From Meloidogyne chitwoodi (lineage: Eukaryota > Nematoda > Chromadorea > Rhabditida > Meloidogynidae), in contig JACZZP010000007.1 in the NCBI GenBank assembly GCA_015183035.1, forward strand, positions 868,001 to 932,000: a DNA stretch of 64,000 nt. Direction: 5' to 3'. Shown in pieces: positions 1 through 11,649 of the stretch (the first letter of the stretch is position 1; every line of letters starts with the position of its first letter). Both the position numbers and the translations under genes were made by a program. The notes beneath the pieces are model-generated. The model saw only the letters and a list, made by a program, of their open reading frames with translations. It ran no database searches and was not told the DNA's origin.

Positions 1-1150
1 ATAAAAACTATCCCTTAAGGTTCATTCTGATAAAATGTTCTTCAAACGCTCAAGTTGTAATTGATGTCATCTTTCCTGAGGAACTTGAAACACATATAGG
101 CGATCAAAACAAGAAAGTTACTTAAACAATTTATTAAAAGAGCTAAGTAATTGGAGAGTTATATTTTATTAGTTAAATTATTAAATATTAATACCATTTT
201 TAATGAAAATTTGAATTATTAATTTTTTTTATAAAAATTATGAATAGGTAAGAAAGTGAATTTTAAAAATTATGATTTTATTTAAAATTAATTATTAGAA
301 AAAAAAATAAACTACAAGAATCAGCAAAAATTGAACAAGAATCTATTTAAAAAACAATTTAATACAAATAACAATTTTATTTTTATTAAGTAATTATTTA
401 TTAAAATATTAAATATATTTACCTTTTAGAAAATATTCAAATTAGTCACCAACAAATATTCAATTAAAATAACCAATTTATTTCTATAAAATGTTAAATT
501 CTATTAAACATATAAATTTTACATTTTAAATAAATAGAATTTTTTGAAATTTTATATTTTTGATAAAATTAAAATACCATCGTATTTTGAGGCAAGAATT
601 TTTTTGACAATTCTCCTTACTTCATAGTTGCGCCTTCTTTTTGATTTTTAATCATATAGGTATTTTATTTTAATAGGTATTAAAATAAAATATATTTTAA
701 AAATCAAAAAGAAGAAATGTCAATTCATAGCTCTCATTCTTCATCAACAATAGAAGAAAAAACAACAAAAATGAATTTAATAAAAAAATATAATTTATAT
801 GGTGTTAATTGGTTGAAATATAAAAAATGTAAATAAATAAAATTTTATTTAAATAAAATTAATAATTAAATTATATTGTAAAAAATCTAATTATTATTTG
901 AAATTAACTTTTTATTTTTTCACATTCTATAAAATTTTATTACAAAATTTATTTTTTCGTTTAATAATTTCACATTCTTTGATGTTTTTTAGTGTATATT
1001 AAAAATAATTTTGAAAAAATTTATAAATAATTTTTACAATTAAAAATTGTTTAAAAAATTATAAAATAATATTTATTTTAAAAATATTTATTTAAATTAT
1101 TAAAAAAAAAATAAAAATCGTGCGATCAATCTTAAAAAAAAGGAAAAATT
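1..1150. other. AT-rich intergenic DNA
   Basis: Very AT-rich sequence with frequent stops in all frames. I see no gene. The only structured part is a short hairpin at about 631-715, listed separately. Confidence 0.6.
631..715. repeat. Short hairpin (MITE-like)
   Basis: CTTCTTTTTGATTTTTAA on the left is answered by TTAAAAATCAAAAAGAAG on the right, and the inner bases (TATTTTATTTTA / TTAAAATAAAATA) continue the pairing, giving arms of about 35-40 bp around a tiny loop. No target duplication could be fixed, so membership of a MITE family is a guess. Confidence 0.45.
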
Positions 1151-1189
1151 AAAAAAGAAACGCCATAGCGTTCATTGAATTAATGTGTG

Positions 1190-1350
1190 GCGATAATAAA
1201 TTGTGCCTCATTTTGAGCTGGAGCAATAATTTGTATATGTGTCCAATCCATCTTATTTAAAATATTTAAATAAATTATTTAAAATTGAGATTTTATTGTC
1301 ATAACATTTCCAGTCTGAAATTGAATTCTCCACACATAATGGGCTCCTTC
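1190..1350 (-). pseudogene. Harbinger/PIF-like transposase fragment
   Basis: On the minus strand, roughly 1250-1195 reads WTHIQIIAPAQNEAQFI. This resembles the start of the DDE nuclease domain of Harbinger/HARBI1-type transposases (family pattern: DGTHI.I.AP..NE..F). The neighbouring stretch (about 1350-1270) is open for some 25 codons but ends in a stop. Only a decayed fragment is present, with the leading D/G of the motif replaced. The family call rests on about 17 residues and could be wrong. Confidence 0.3.
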
Positions 1351-1944
1351 AGTCGGAGTTAAATTTAATAATAATTATAAGTAGGATGATTTTGTTTTGA
1401 TTGTATTTTTTTTAAAATAATAAAAATTTATTTAATACTTACAATTTTGTATTTGACTTTGTTTATGCTCATTAATAATACGTTATAAATTTTTTATTTC
1501 TTGATCGTTAAATTTAATGAGATGGATGATTCATTTCAAATATTTTATTTTTGTTATCATGAATATCATTTTTAATTGTTATATAATCATAACCAGAAAG
1601 TTTTTCAAAAAATTTTATTATCTTTTTCTTTTTTATTTAAGATCAAACTGTCGATATTATTTTCTTTAACATATTTATAATTGCCGAAACATTTATCGGT
1701 ATAATCTTTAAAGTAATTCCTTTATTTTGCACCATTTTTTCAAATTTATCTAGTATTGTCTAGCCACTTTATAACGACATTTTTAAATATACTATTAGAA
1801 TGACAAACGGTTTTTTTGTTTACTTACGACTTTTCTAATTAAATGTGCCTAAATTAAGAAAATTATATTTAATTTATTATTACTATAGTATCAAATTTAC
1901 ACCTCGTTTTTATACTAAGGGCCCTGGAATTATGGCACTATACA

Positions 1945-2342
1945 CTTTAATCCGTCGTCCATTGGTAATCATCGGGCCGTACCCCATCTGCCCTAAGAAA
2001 CCATTCCATAGCTTGTAAAACATATTGACGTTTTTGTTCAAGAGTGCCTTTTGCCGCTTTAGTATTTATTAGCCAGTCTGATTTGAGGCTCAATACATAG
2101 TCCAGGTGTTTTTTTGGATCTTCTAGTCCTGCTGTGGCGAAGAATATTGCAAGCCATCTAATTCGTTTTTTAAATTTTTCTTTTCTTCGAAAGCCTCAAT
2201 AATTGTACTTTGCCAGATTTTATCATCATTAAAAAGCCCTCTTGCACGTGCTGCATCTTCAAACATATGGTATCTAAAACCTTTATAGGTAAGCAAATCG
2301 TTCCAAGAACAAGGATCTTCAACATTGAGAAGAAGAACTCTT
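1945..2342 (-). pseudogene. Helitron helicase fragment, frameshifted
   Basis: The minus strand reads about 50 codons open from 2340 (LLLNVEDPCSWNDLLTYKGF, then a block with AARARGLFNDDKIW) and, after a frame change near 2170, continues as IRWLAIFFATAGLEDPKKHL and further to about 1950. The pattern LLL..V..P.S..DL.T..G..Y..F..AARARGL..DD..W followed by IR.LFA matches the helicase region of eukaryotic Helitron Rep/helicase proteins. The frame change and absence of the remaining domains show this is a dead copy. Helitron termini were not found. Confidence 0.55.
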
Positions 2343-2344
2343 AT

Positions 2345-3490
2345 AGCCTTAATTAGTATACTAACAAATATTCTAAAGCAAAAACAAATAATTTTTAATA
2401 TTTTAAAATAAATATCAGTACGTTAAAATTAAAATAAATAATGTTTATTCTTTTTAAGCGTTTTTTGTTTGTTTGTTTTGTTTCTTTTGAGACTTTTAAT
2501 TAATTTATAAAGAAAAAAGAAAAATGCAAACATAAAATTTTTACAATATATTACCTAAATAAGATTTTTAGGAAAGTGAAAATTAAAAATGCTTGTTACA
2601 TTTAAAAAATTATTTAATTAAAAACTATTTGAGTAAGAAAGTATTGTTCAATCATCTTTTATAACTAAAAAGCCCACAATCCTTTATCTCCACTTCTTTT
2701 ATAATATTTTAAATAAAGGAAAATGTCTATAGAAATTAAATTTTTTATATTATTGTTTTTAAATAAATGAGAAGAATCCGTCTGGAAAGAATAAATTATT
2801 GAAAAATATTTTTTTAAATAAATAAAAAAACTTTAAAACAAATATATTTTTTAAAAAAATTAAATAAAAAATATGATTAACTATTTTATTTTAAAAATGC
2901 TAAAAAACATTAATAAGTATTATTTTAATTAAAAATATAAATAAAATAATAAAAAATATATATATTTTAAAAATATTATTTTAATAAAAATATAAATATA
3001 TTAACAAAATATAAGTTATAAATATGTATATTTAAAAAAATATAATTTATTAAAAATAAAGGAAAAAGAATTTTTATTAAAGTATTTTCTTTTTTTTCCT
3101 TTGTGCTTTTTTCTAAAAGCTTTTAAATGTAATATTATAATATTATTCATATATGTGTTTCATATCTGTGTTTCATATCTGTGTGAAAAAGAGATTTTTC
3201 TTTCTTTATTTTTTTAATAAAAATAATATTTACAAACAGAGATAATATCAATGTACCTTGTACATTGTTGTACAATGTACAAAAAAATTTTTTTTTAATT
3301 GAAAAAAATAAAAATAAAATAAAAAAATTTTAATTAAACAAATAAATAAAATAAAAAAATTTGATATAATAAACATTAAATTTCTCTCCTTCTTCTAGAG
3401 AAAATAAAAATTTAAGCTTGCAGCCACAATCAAAACAATGTGATTATATTCTTAATGTTAACCTTTTAATTGAATTAAATAAGGCTTCCA
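2345..3490. other. AT-rich intergenic DNA with small imperfect repeats
   Basis: No gene is visible. Around 3140-3185 there are short tandem copies of TTTCATATCTGTG, and around 3253-3281 a short inverted repeat built on TTGTACA. Both look like simple-sequence features. Confidence 0.5.
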
Positions 3491-3499
3491 AGTCGGAAA

Positions 3500-4084
3500 T
3501 CCGACAATGTATACCATTGCGATTACTTCTAATTTTATTTCTTTTTCGCTTTAAAAATTCAATTATTATAAGTAATTGACCGTCCAAGAAATAATTGCAA
3601 TATTGGGGTAAATTATTAAAGTTTTAAATTAATCATAAACTATGGAACTGTTTTATCTCCTCACTTTCTGCAGAAGTATTGTCGGATAATGTAAATTTTA
3701 TTAATAAAGTGGAGCTTTAAATCACAATTTCCTGCAGCGCATTTTACTCTCTAATTAAATGCTGTCAGTCTAACTAACGCTAGACTCTAATAATATACAA
3801 AATTAAATGGTTTTATTTTAAAGAGTCATTCATTAAATTAGATGAATTTATTAAATTGCAAGAAGTTGCTTTTTTGTTGGATTAGGGCAATATTTTTCTT
3901 AAAAGTTTATAGCTTATTCGAGAAAAGACGTATGTAGGAAAAGTTTTATTCGACAAAACTCATTTATTTCTTTTTACTAATATTTAATATTTAGATTTTT
4001 GATAACTTAATTTCTTTTATATTAAAATAAAAATGACAAAATCTAATTTCTGTAATAATAAATCAAAAGGATCGCGCTAAAAAA
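3500..4084. repeat. Duplicated block, copy 1
   Basis: This block starts CCGACAATGTATACCATTGC and ends near GGATCGCGCTAAAAAA. It is nearly identical, apart from small indels near the ends, to 7330-7898. The central 470 bp (from TCCAAGAAATAATTGCAA on) appear the same in both copies. It has no coding frame. Inside it, CCGACAAT near the start is mirrored by ATTGTCGG about 180 bp later, so an older element may be nested. Confidence 0.85.
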
Positions 4085-4162
4085 GTTTTTAAAAAAATTC
4101 AGATTTAAACCCCTTACCTTAATATATATTTTTTATTAAATTATTTTCTTCTCTTTTTTAAG

Positions 4163-4252
4163 GTCATGTTCGTATTTCTGTTTTGGGACTTGCTGTAGAA
4201 CTTAAAGATAATGAATCTATAAAAGGTCGAGTTGGAACTGTTGGATATATGG
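4163..4252 (+). pseudogene. Orphan GRK4/5/6-type kinase exon, catalytic Asp lost
   Basis: Exactly 90 nt between a good acceptor (TTTTTTAAG) and donor (GGTAAAT) encode a block beginning [13 protein letters not shown] and ending [10 protein letters not shown]. This is the activation-segment exon of a G-protein-coupled receptor kinase of the GRK4/5/6 type, where the family has ISDLGLA (GRKs carry DLG where most kinases have DFG) and then [13 protein letters not shown]. Here the magnesium-binding Asp is Val. No neighbouring kinase exons (no APE exon after it, no ATP-binding lobe before it) were found, so this is an isolated, inactive exon copied at DNA level with its intron edges. Confidence 0.7.
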
Positions 4253-4470
4253 GTAAATTATTTATTAATTTATTTTTTGTTTAATATATATTATTTTAAA
4301 TTATATATTTATATTTAAGAAAAAATGAAAGTTTATGTAAATATTCTTCTTCTTTTTTTTATTTAATTTTCAATTTAATTTTATTTTTCAATTCTCTCTT
4401 AATTTCTATTTTTTATGACAGATCATTTATCTTCAAATTAGAGGTCACATGTATCTTTCTCGATAGAAGG

Positions 4471-4563
4471 AAGAGCTTGCGCGCCTTTTTTTGCATTAAT
4501 TTTTCCATGATATTTTAATTCGTTTATGAAAATTAAATATGCAAAAAAAGGCGCACAAGCTCT
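4471..4563. repeat. Hairpin with 25-bp arms
   Basis: AGAGCTTGCGCGCCTTTTTT is mirrored by AAAAAAGGCGCACAAGCTCT, separated by about 43 bp. One mismatch is seen in the arms. Probably a small terminal-inverted-repeat element or a relic of one. Confidence 0.55.
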
Positions 4564-4984
4564 TCACTATATAAAGAATTTATTTTAAAATTATTTTATT
4601 TATTTTTTTCCTTATTTAATTTTTATATTTAAATATAGTTTTTAAATTATTTAAATTTTACGTTATTTTTATTTATTTTTAAATTTTATTTTTTAGTTTT
4701 CTCCTTTTTATAGAGATGTTCCAAGAGTCTTGGCCTGTTTTTTTTCAACATTACCCGATTCCCGACATTTAATTTATTTTTTCTATTTCTTTAAATCTTG
4801 TTTTGGATCCAATTTTGGACCAAAATGCCGTGATTGTTAAGTATAAAGATTTTTGGCAAGTTAGAATTTTTCCGCAGGTGTGCAAAATTTTCCTTTTTTT
4901 GGTCCACCACTGAACATCATCTTATTCCTTTTTTTATTTTTTAAATATTACAAATATTTTTTTAGTTTTTTAATTTTAGTTACA

Positions 4985-5530
4985 ATGCAACAAACAACAA
5001 ATGAAAATTTGTCTTATTTAGTTCATTTATGCTTGCAACAAAATGTAAGTACTAATTATAAAAAAAATTGTAAATTTTGTTAAAAATGTTCAAAAAAATG
5101 TTCAGGATAAATTTTTAAACTTTATATTATTAATATCAAAATTAAAAAAGATTCGGAAATTAAAGACATGTTTGAAAAAATGTTATTAAACGAAACAATT
5201 ATTAAAAATAATCCGAAGAACAAAAGCCTCTGGATTGGTTCTTATACATTAACCTACGAAAAAATAAACGGAGCAGACTGGCTACGTGTTTTAAATGATC
5301 TTCAAGAGATTAAAAACATTATTTATAATCTTAAAAAAGATTCTAATTTCAATGATGATGATATTAAAACAATCAAGTCATATATGTGTAATCAGGAAAA
5401 AGAACTTGATCTACGTTTTAAAAATCAACATGAAACTAAGTTAAATGTTTATAATTATTTACAAGCTATTTTTGAACATGAAACCAATATGTCCAACTAT
5501 TTGATTGCAAAATTTGGTCAACTTATTTAA
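4985..5530 (+). pseudogene. Nematode hypothetical gene, two exons, probable frameshift
   Basis: I do not recognise this protein. A first exon (acceptor TTTTTAATTTTAG before 4980; Met at 4985) encodes MQQTTNENLSYLVHLCLQQN and ends at a GTAAGT donor at 5045. The next exon starts at 5106. Read on in phase it gives a helical stretch ending ISKLKK, then runs out of frame at an A-run near 5143-5149. A one-base shift there joins it to the long open frame 5168-5530 (120 codons from a Met), which looks coding: mixed composition, WIGSYTLTYEKINGADWLRV, acidic and basic helices, stop at 5530. So this is either a small real gene with a homopolymer sequencing error or a recent pseudogene. Possible further exons upstream (4713-4876, with FQESWPVFFQHYPIPD and LDQNAVIVKYKDFWQVRIF) could not be joined in phase. 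Confidence 0.5.
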
Positions 5531-6430
5531 ATACCACAACCATAATGACCACTAGAACATTTTTTTCAAACTATTTTTTAAACAATGACCACAAGAACTT
5601 TTTTATTGTTCACTTTGTCTTTTTTTTTGAATTTTATCATTTTTATGATTGGTGTTAAAAGATAAATAAAAAAATGTTTTCCTTTTTTAAGTTCTTAATA
5701 AGAAAAAGGGAGTGTCCTTTTTACCACTTTTTCCAAAAATTTTTGGTTTAATACCGTATAAAAATGGGCGGAGCATCCTAAACCTTTAGGTTTCTCCGCC
5801 CCCTCCCCTTTCCCACACTTTCCTAAACCTTTTGGAAAGTGCGGGAACGGGGAACAAAGAGGTATTGTAACTAATAATAACATACATTATTTTAAATTTA
5901 TTTAATTTTAAAAAATCATTTTTTATATTCCTGAAGCCACATTAATTTTTTTAAACTTCCTTGAATTAGGTTAATTTGCATTTTTTATTACTGTTATATT
6001 AATACATATTTATTTAATATTTTAAATATTTTATTTAAAAAATAAGGTATTAAAATTTATGATTACCTAATTTTTTTATTAAATCATTTAAATTTTAATA
6101 TTATGTATTTATTTAATAAATTGTCAATAATTTTTGAAATTTTTAATATCCAGCTCTGACCCATATTGCAAGCATTATATTGCCGTTAATTTTCTCGTAT
6201 TTTGATGTTTTGAAACTTTCATATAATAAATTCTCCTCTTCCACGATATCTATTGTGACGTAGCTCTCATAAAATCTCTCTGTTATTTAAGCCTCAAACG
6301 GTAGAAATTCCACAAGAATTTTCGGCACTTTGTCTTCTCGCTTTATTTTGTTATTTTTAATATTCAAATTGTTTTTATAATTATATTAATTATTTATACA
6401 TTTAAAAAATGAGAATTTAAAAAATTTTAA
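5531..6430. other. Intergenic DNA with a GC-richer patch
   Basis: Mostly AT-rich and without genes. A GC-richer patch at about 5765-5860 (CCTAAACC and TTTGGAAAG motifs in partial inverted and direct repeats) stands out. A 62-codon frame across it has repetitive, low-complexity content and is not credible as a gene. Confidence 0.5.
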
Positions 6431-6439
6431 GAAATATAA

Positions 6440-6530
6440 TCTGCGCGGTCAAATGCCTTTTTAACGTTGATCCACGAAAGGAGAATATGACGATGCCTGC
6501 TAGTGACCTGAATATACAGTATAATTGTTA
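6440..6530 (-). pseudogene. LINE reverse transcriptase fragment
   Basis: The minus strand reads RHRHILLSWINVKKAFDRAD, which resembles motif A of non-LTR retrotransposon reverse transcriptases of the type ..RNL..AWIDVKKAFDSV.H. The catalytic Asp of the WIDVKKAFD pattern is Asn here, and the frame stops soon after. Only this motif is recognisable. Sequence down to about 6140 has longish minus-strand open pieces that may belong to the same relic. Confidence 0.4.
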
Positions 6531-7329
6531 AATAATTTAAATTCAAAACGTTTTTTTATCGCCACCATTGGATAGATAGTGCTGACTGTTTCTTTTTTCC
6601 ATATTCAGAAATTAATTTTAATTCGTATATGTCATTTTTTATTTTAGCCACTTAGATGCGAATTGATGAATATTATTAGTTCTCCTTTCCAGTTTGTAGC
6701 TATATATTCTTAATTTAAAGCTAAATTTATATAATATAAATTTTTATAGAAAAATACATGTATCGAAGCATTGATTTTGATAGGGAAAAATATTCTCAGC
6801 ATTTCTCGTTATATTATAAATTTTTTTATCAAGATGACAAATAGTGTCTAAAATGGGACTATGTGATTAATTAAAATATTAATTAATTTTAATTTATTTA
6901 ATTTTATTAATTTACTAGTTGTTAAATAAAATTATTAATTCTTTTTCAGTTAAATAATTAGAATTTAATGTTGAACATATACAATTGATAAAAAGATCAT
7001 ACAATTGATAAAAACAACCATATGTTTAAAACAATATTAAGGAGGAGTCATAAACTTAGGAAATTCTTTAAATCCAAGAAATCCACAAATTTCCATGAGT
7101 ATTTGATAAAATCAGAAAATAGGGGCTGAAAATATGAAATGCGTTTCGTTCAAAAAAATTTTTAAGAAAAACTGAAGAAAAAGTTATGAATTTTTAAATA
7201 TTTTAAAATTAAGGGGGCTCATTATTTAGTTTACAACCTAAGTATTAAAATATTAAATTTTTTACAAATAAAAAAAACATTAATGTAATTGTATAAATAT
7301 ATAAATTTGCATTTTTAGCAAAAGTGGGA

Positions 7330-7898
7330 CCGACAATGTAGACCATTGCGATTTACCTCTATTTTTCGCTTTCTCCTTAAAAATTCAATTATTACTTGAT
7401 CGTCCAAGAAATAATTGCAATATTGGGGTAAATTATTAAGGTTTTAAATTAATCATAAACTATGGAACTGTTTTATTTCCTCACTTTCTGCAGAAGTATT
7501 GTCGGATAATGTAAATTTTATTAATAAAGTGGAGCTTTAAATCACAATTTCCTGCAGCGCATTTTACTCTCTAATTAAATGCTGTCAGTCTAACTAACGC
7601 TAGACTCTAATAATATACAAAATTAAATGGTTTTATTTTAAAGAGTCATTCATTAAATTAGATGAATTTATTAAATTGCAAGAAGTTGCTTTTTTGTTGG
7701 ATTAGGGCAATATTTTTCTTAAAAGTTTATAGCTTATTCGAGAAAAGACGTATGTAGGAAAAGTTTTATTCGACAAAACTCATTTATTTCTTTTTACTAA
7801 TATTTAATATTTAGATTTTTGATAACTTAATTTCTTTTATATTAAAATAAAAATGACAAAATCTAATTTCTGATCAAAAGGATCGCGCTAAAAAATTT
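7330..7898. repeat. Duplicated block, copy 2
   Basis: Second, directly oriented copy of the block at 3500-4084. The 5' 80 bp differ by small indels and substitutions, the rest is almost unchanged, and the copy lacks about 15 bp near its end (AATTTCTGATCAAAAGG against AATTTCTGTAATAATAAATC in the first copy). Confidence 0.85.
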
Positions 7899-7899
7899 T

Positions 7900-9150
7900 A
7901 GGCATGTTTTAATTATAAAATGGATTTCAGCAAAAAATGAAACAATAAATTAAATATTGCATGCTTATTAAAGAAATTTTAATTTTGAATTTTATATTAT
8001 AAAAAATATTTAAAATTAAATTTTTTATTTATATAAGAATTAAATTAAATATATTTAATAAAATATTTAAAAATTACTTAATCGTACAATGTCAATAATA
8101 TTATTATATTCATGTTAAAAAAATAAAAAGTAAACCTGGCCAGAATAACATACACTTGATAAAATAGTGGAGGACATAGACTAAAAGTTCATCATCATAT
8201 AGAACGTAATGTCGCTTATATTTCTCTCCGCATTTGTATTTATAATCGATGTTTTCGTTAAAAGTTTAGTGGCAAAATTTTTAATTTAAATATTCATTTT
8301 TTGTTTATTAAGTGATCGAAAAGCGTTATGTTAGGTTCGTTTATGTTATTATAGTTGGTTAAATTCTTAAAAATAATTTTTACTGTCAAATAATAATTTT
8401 TTAATACTTACTATCTTTTAAAATTAAGTTTAATTTATTTTGTTTATCTTCCACATTAATAAATAGTTATATTTTTAATTTCGTTATCGTTAAAATAAAG
8501 TAGATTTTTTACAAAAATGTCATCATAAGCTGTATTCTTTCGAATTCTGTTTTCTTTTTTTATGTTTTTTGAGGGATCTTCTTTTAATTTAATACTATAT
8601 AAATTTTTACTTCAATCTAATATTATAAAAGTTAAAAAAACTATTTTATTAAATTTATTTTTAAACATTTAATTTAATATTTTGTTTATTATTTTTTTTA
8701 AATATATTTAAATTATTCATTTTCGTTGTTTTCCATGTTCATCAAATTACAATTCATTTTTGTTGATTAATATTATTTTTTAATAAATAAATTATAGTAA
8801 ATGATGTTTAATATTTATTTATAAATACATAATATAATTAAACTCGAAGGTATGTCTATTTCTCCAGCCAGCAAATAAGTAGTTTGCATATGTTAGCTGA
8901 TTATTTAAAGAATAAATTTTATTGTTTTTTAAAAATAAAATTATTTATTTTTTAATTAATAATTAAGAATTCATCTGAATGTAATTTTTAGTTAATTAGT
9001 TCTTTCCATTATTAACAATTAAATTAATTCTTTATCAGTTTAAATTATTTTTATTTAAAAAATTTTACATATTTGTTGGAATCTTCTCTTGTAATAGGAC
9101 AGTCTTTTTTCTTTAAACAAAATTTTTCAATAATGAATTTTAATTCTTCT
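7900..9150. other. AT-rich intergenic DNA
   Basis: No gene, RNA gene or well-formed repeat seen. Stops are dense in every frame. Confidence 0.5.
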
Positions 9151-9285
9151 TGTATATAATTAATCTCATTTTAAATAAATTTATGAGACATTAAGGTTTG
9201 TTGATACCTAATACTTAGGTAATCAAACTAAATTTTTTAGTTTTTCTTTTGATAATTATTTATTTTGTTGTTTTTAATATTAATA
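9150..9285. repeat. Dispersed repeat, copy 1
   Basis: ATTAATCTCATTTTAAATAA, then AAGGTTTGTT, then AATTTTTTAGTTTTTCTTTT and TATTTTGTTGTTTTTAATAT recur in the same order at 10180-10305, at about 85-90 percent identity by eye. Each copy has a small palindrome at the centre (TACCTAATACTTAGGTA here). Non-coding. Confidence 0.6.
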
Positions 9286-11035
9286 AATATTATGGAATAA
9301 TTTATTTATTTTATTAAATAATTTAAAATTTAATTAAATGTTATATAAATATTAAAATAATTTTATAATTTGAAGAATATAGTTAGTGACAAATAAATCG
9401 ATTTTTCCAATTTCACTTACAATGGCATACGATCAGCATTGTTAGTAATAAATTGCGATATTGTTTTTAATTTATATTTTTAATAAATAAGAAATATATT
9501 AAAAAATTTAAAATTTTGAAATATTTATTTAAAAGTGATAAAACACATTTAATGGTCTTATAAATTTTAATTAATGACGAAAAATTTTTATTTAGCAATA
9601 TTACTAAAAATTATTTTAATTAAGTATATTTAGTATGTGTTCTTCAATATTAAGATTATAAATTTTAATATTAAATTTACTTTTAAAATATTAAATTTTA
9701 TATTTTAATGATGGAAAAATAATTTTAGTTTTTATTTGAAATTAAAAAGGAAAATAATAATTTTCAAAAATACAAAATATTAATCAAATAACTCTATTAT
9801 AAGTAATAATTCTATAAATATATCTCAACAAAAATGTTGATATGTCGTCGATAGTCTTGTCTTAACTCTTTCTGGCACTCTTTTTCCGCTTCATGTTTTA
9901 CTTTAATCCATAAATATCTGTTGTTATTTAATTATTAAGTTTTATTTAAATTAAACATTATTATTTGTAATTAAATATTTTTATAATTTTTAATATAATT
10001 TATTTTAATTAATTTGTAATTAAATATTAATATTTAATTATTTTAATAATTTATAATTTTAATGTTTTATAATTAATATAATGTTATTTAAATTTAATTA
10101 ATTATTAAATATTGTGGACTGGAATATAAATTGAGGAATTCTTTTATCAGTTTCAGTCCGACAAAATTTATCTTCTTTTATATAATTAATCTCATTTTAA
10201 ATAAATTTATGCTGACATCAAGGTTTGTTATTACACTTGTGTAATTAACCTAAATTTTTTAATTTTTCTTTTGATAAATATTTATTTTGTTGTTTTTAAT
10301 ATTTAAAGTATTTTATAAAATTATAATACATTGTTTCTTTTCTAAAGGAAGTACATGAGTTACATTTCTTCACTATATTTTTTTATAAATTATTTAAATT
10401 ATTTTATTAAATATATAATATAGTTTTAGTATTATTTTGTATTATTAAATTATTTTATTATTATTAAATTTTATATTATTTTAAAATTTAATTTATCAAC
10501 TAAATTATAAATATTTGATAATTCAATGGATGTCTATGATCCTCTTCGCATATATATTATTCATTTAATTTGCACAATTAAATTGCTTTTGTCGTTTTAA
10601 TTTAGATTATATTAATAATTAAATGTATAAGAATAAATTAATTATTATAACAATAAATATTTTGAAGAATTTATTTATTTTATTTTAAATAATTTATAAT
10701 TTAATTAAATGTTATATTATATATTATTAAATAGGTATAACTATTTGAATAATAAATATAATTCATTAAATTAATATGTTGAATTATTATTTTAATTAAT
10801 TAATTAAAAGTTTAAATAAAATAATATTAAAATAAATATAAAATAGGTAGTAAATATTTATTTATATATTTTTTGGTGAATTTGGTTAATATAAAGAATG
10901 AAAATATGTATAAGTGAAGGAGAAGGCGTCATTTAAATAGGAAAGAATAATGACCAAAAAGAGGAAATTATTGATTTAAAAACTATTTTTCTTCTCAAGG
11001 TCATTGTCTTTGCCTATTTCTAAGCTTTTTCCTTT
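9286..11035. other. AT-rich intergenic DNA
   Basis: Apart from the repeat copy at 10180-10305 nothing supports a gene here. Long stretches are almost pure A/T. Confidence 0.5.
10180..10305. repeat. Dispersed repeat, copy 2
   Basis: Counterpart of 9150-9285 in direct orientation. The central palindrome is different (TTACACTTGTGTAA) but in the same place, so hairpin potential is kept although the sequence changed. Confidence 0.6.
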
Positions 11036-11039
11036 GGCT

Positions 11040-11643
11040 CTACTACTTTTCGTCAATACCTTTCGTCAACGGACTTTTCGATAACAGACTTTTCGTTAAC
11101 GGACTTTGCGTCAATGAATAAAATTTGAAAAAAAACAAGAGAAGAACACTAATTAAAACGGTAAAGGTCGTTTCAGAGTCGGCTGTTTCAGAGTGGCCGG
11201 TTGTTTTTGGCCATAATTTTTTTTACTTATGAACCGATCTGAACAGTTCTTTTAATAATCAAAAGCTTTCGATAAGCGGATTATTTTTACCAATTAGATA
11301 AATCTAATCAGATATCATCCAAGTAAAAGTTACAGCATGATAAAGTGGAAGATCGCGATTGTCGTGTTTTTCGAGCGTCTTTTTTAGAACTAACTGAAGT
11401 GATCTGTCCATTAATGTAAAGAATCCATTTTTCGAGCTCTTTCGATTGACATCAAAACTATTTGAAATGGTTTAAAATAAATAAAAAGTTATGCTAGCTA
11501 TTCTGAAACGACCCCTTTACCGTTTAATTAGTGTTCTTCTCTTGTTTTTTTTCAAATTTTATTCATTGACTAAAAGTCCGTTGACGAAAGGTATTGACGA
11601 ATGGTCCGTTGACGGAAAGTCTATTGACGAAAAGTCGGGCTAC
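11040..11643. mobile_element. Foldback element with long, internally repeated inverted ends
   Basis: About 135 bp at each end are inverted copies: CAAGAGAAGAACACTAATTA (left, near 11140) is mirrored at 11520-11540, and the outer parts are made of degenerate repeats of the form TTTTCGTCAACGGAC (four on the left, five on the right). The interior of about 340 bp has no open frame. Long TIRs built of short sub-repeats are typical of foldback (FB) elements and of some non-autonomous DNA transposons. No target duplication could be defined because the outermost bases differ. Confidence 0.75.
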
Positions 11644-11649
11644 CTTTTC

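Noticed and set aside
5695..5883. 62-codon minus-strand frame in the GC-richer patch
   Set aside because: Repeated KGLGKCGKGEG-type content comes from nucleotide repeats; no splice or start context.
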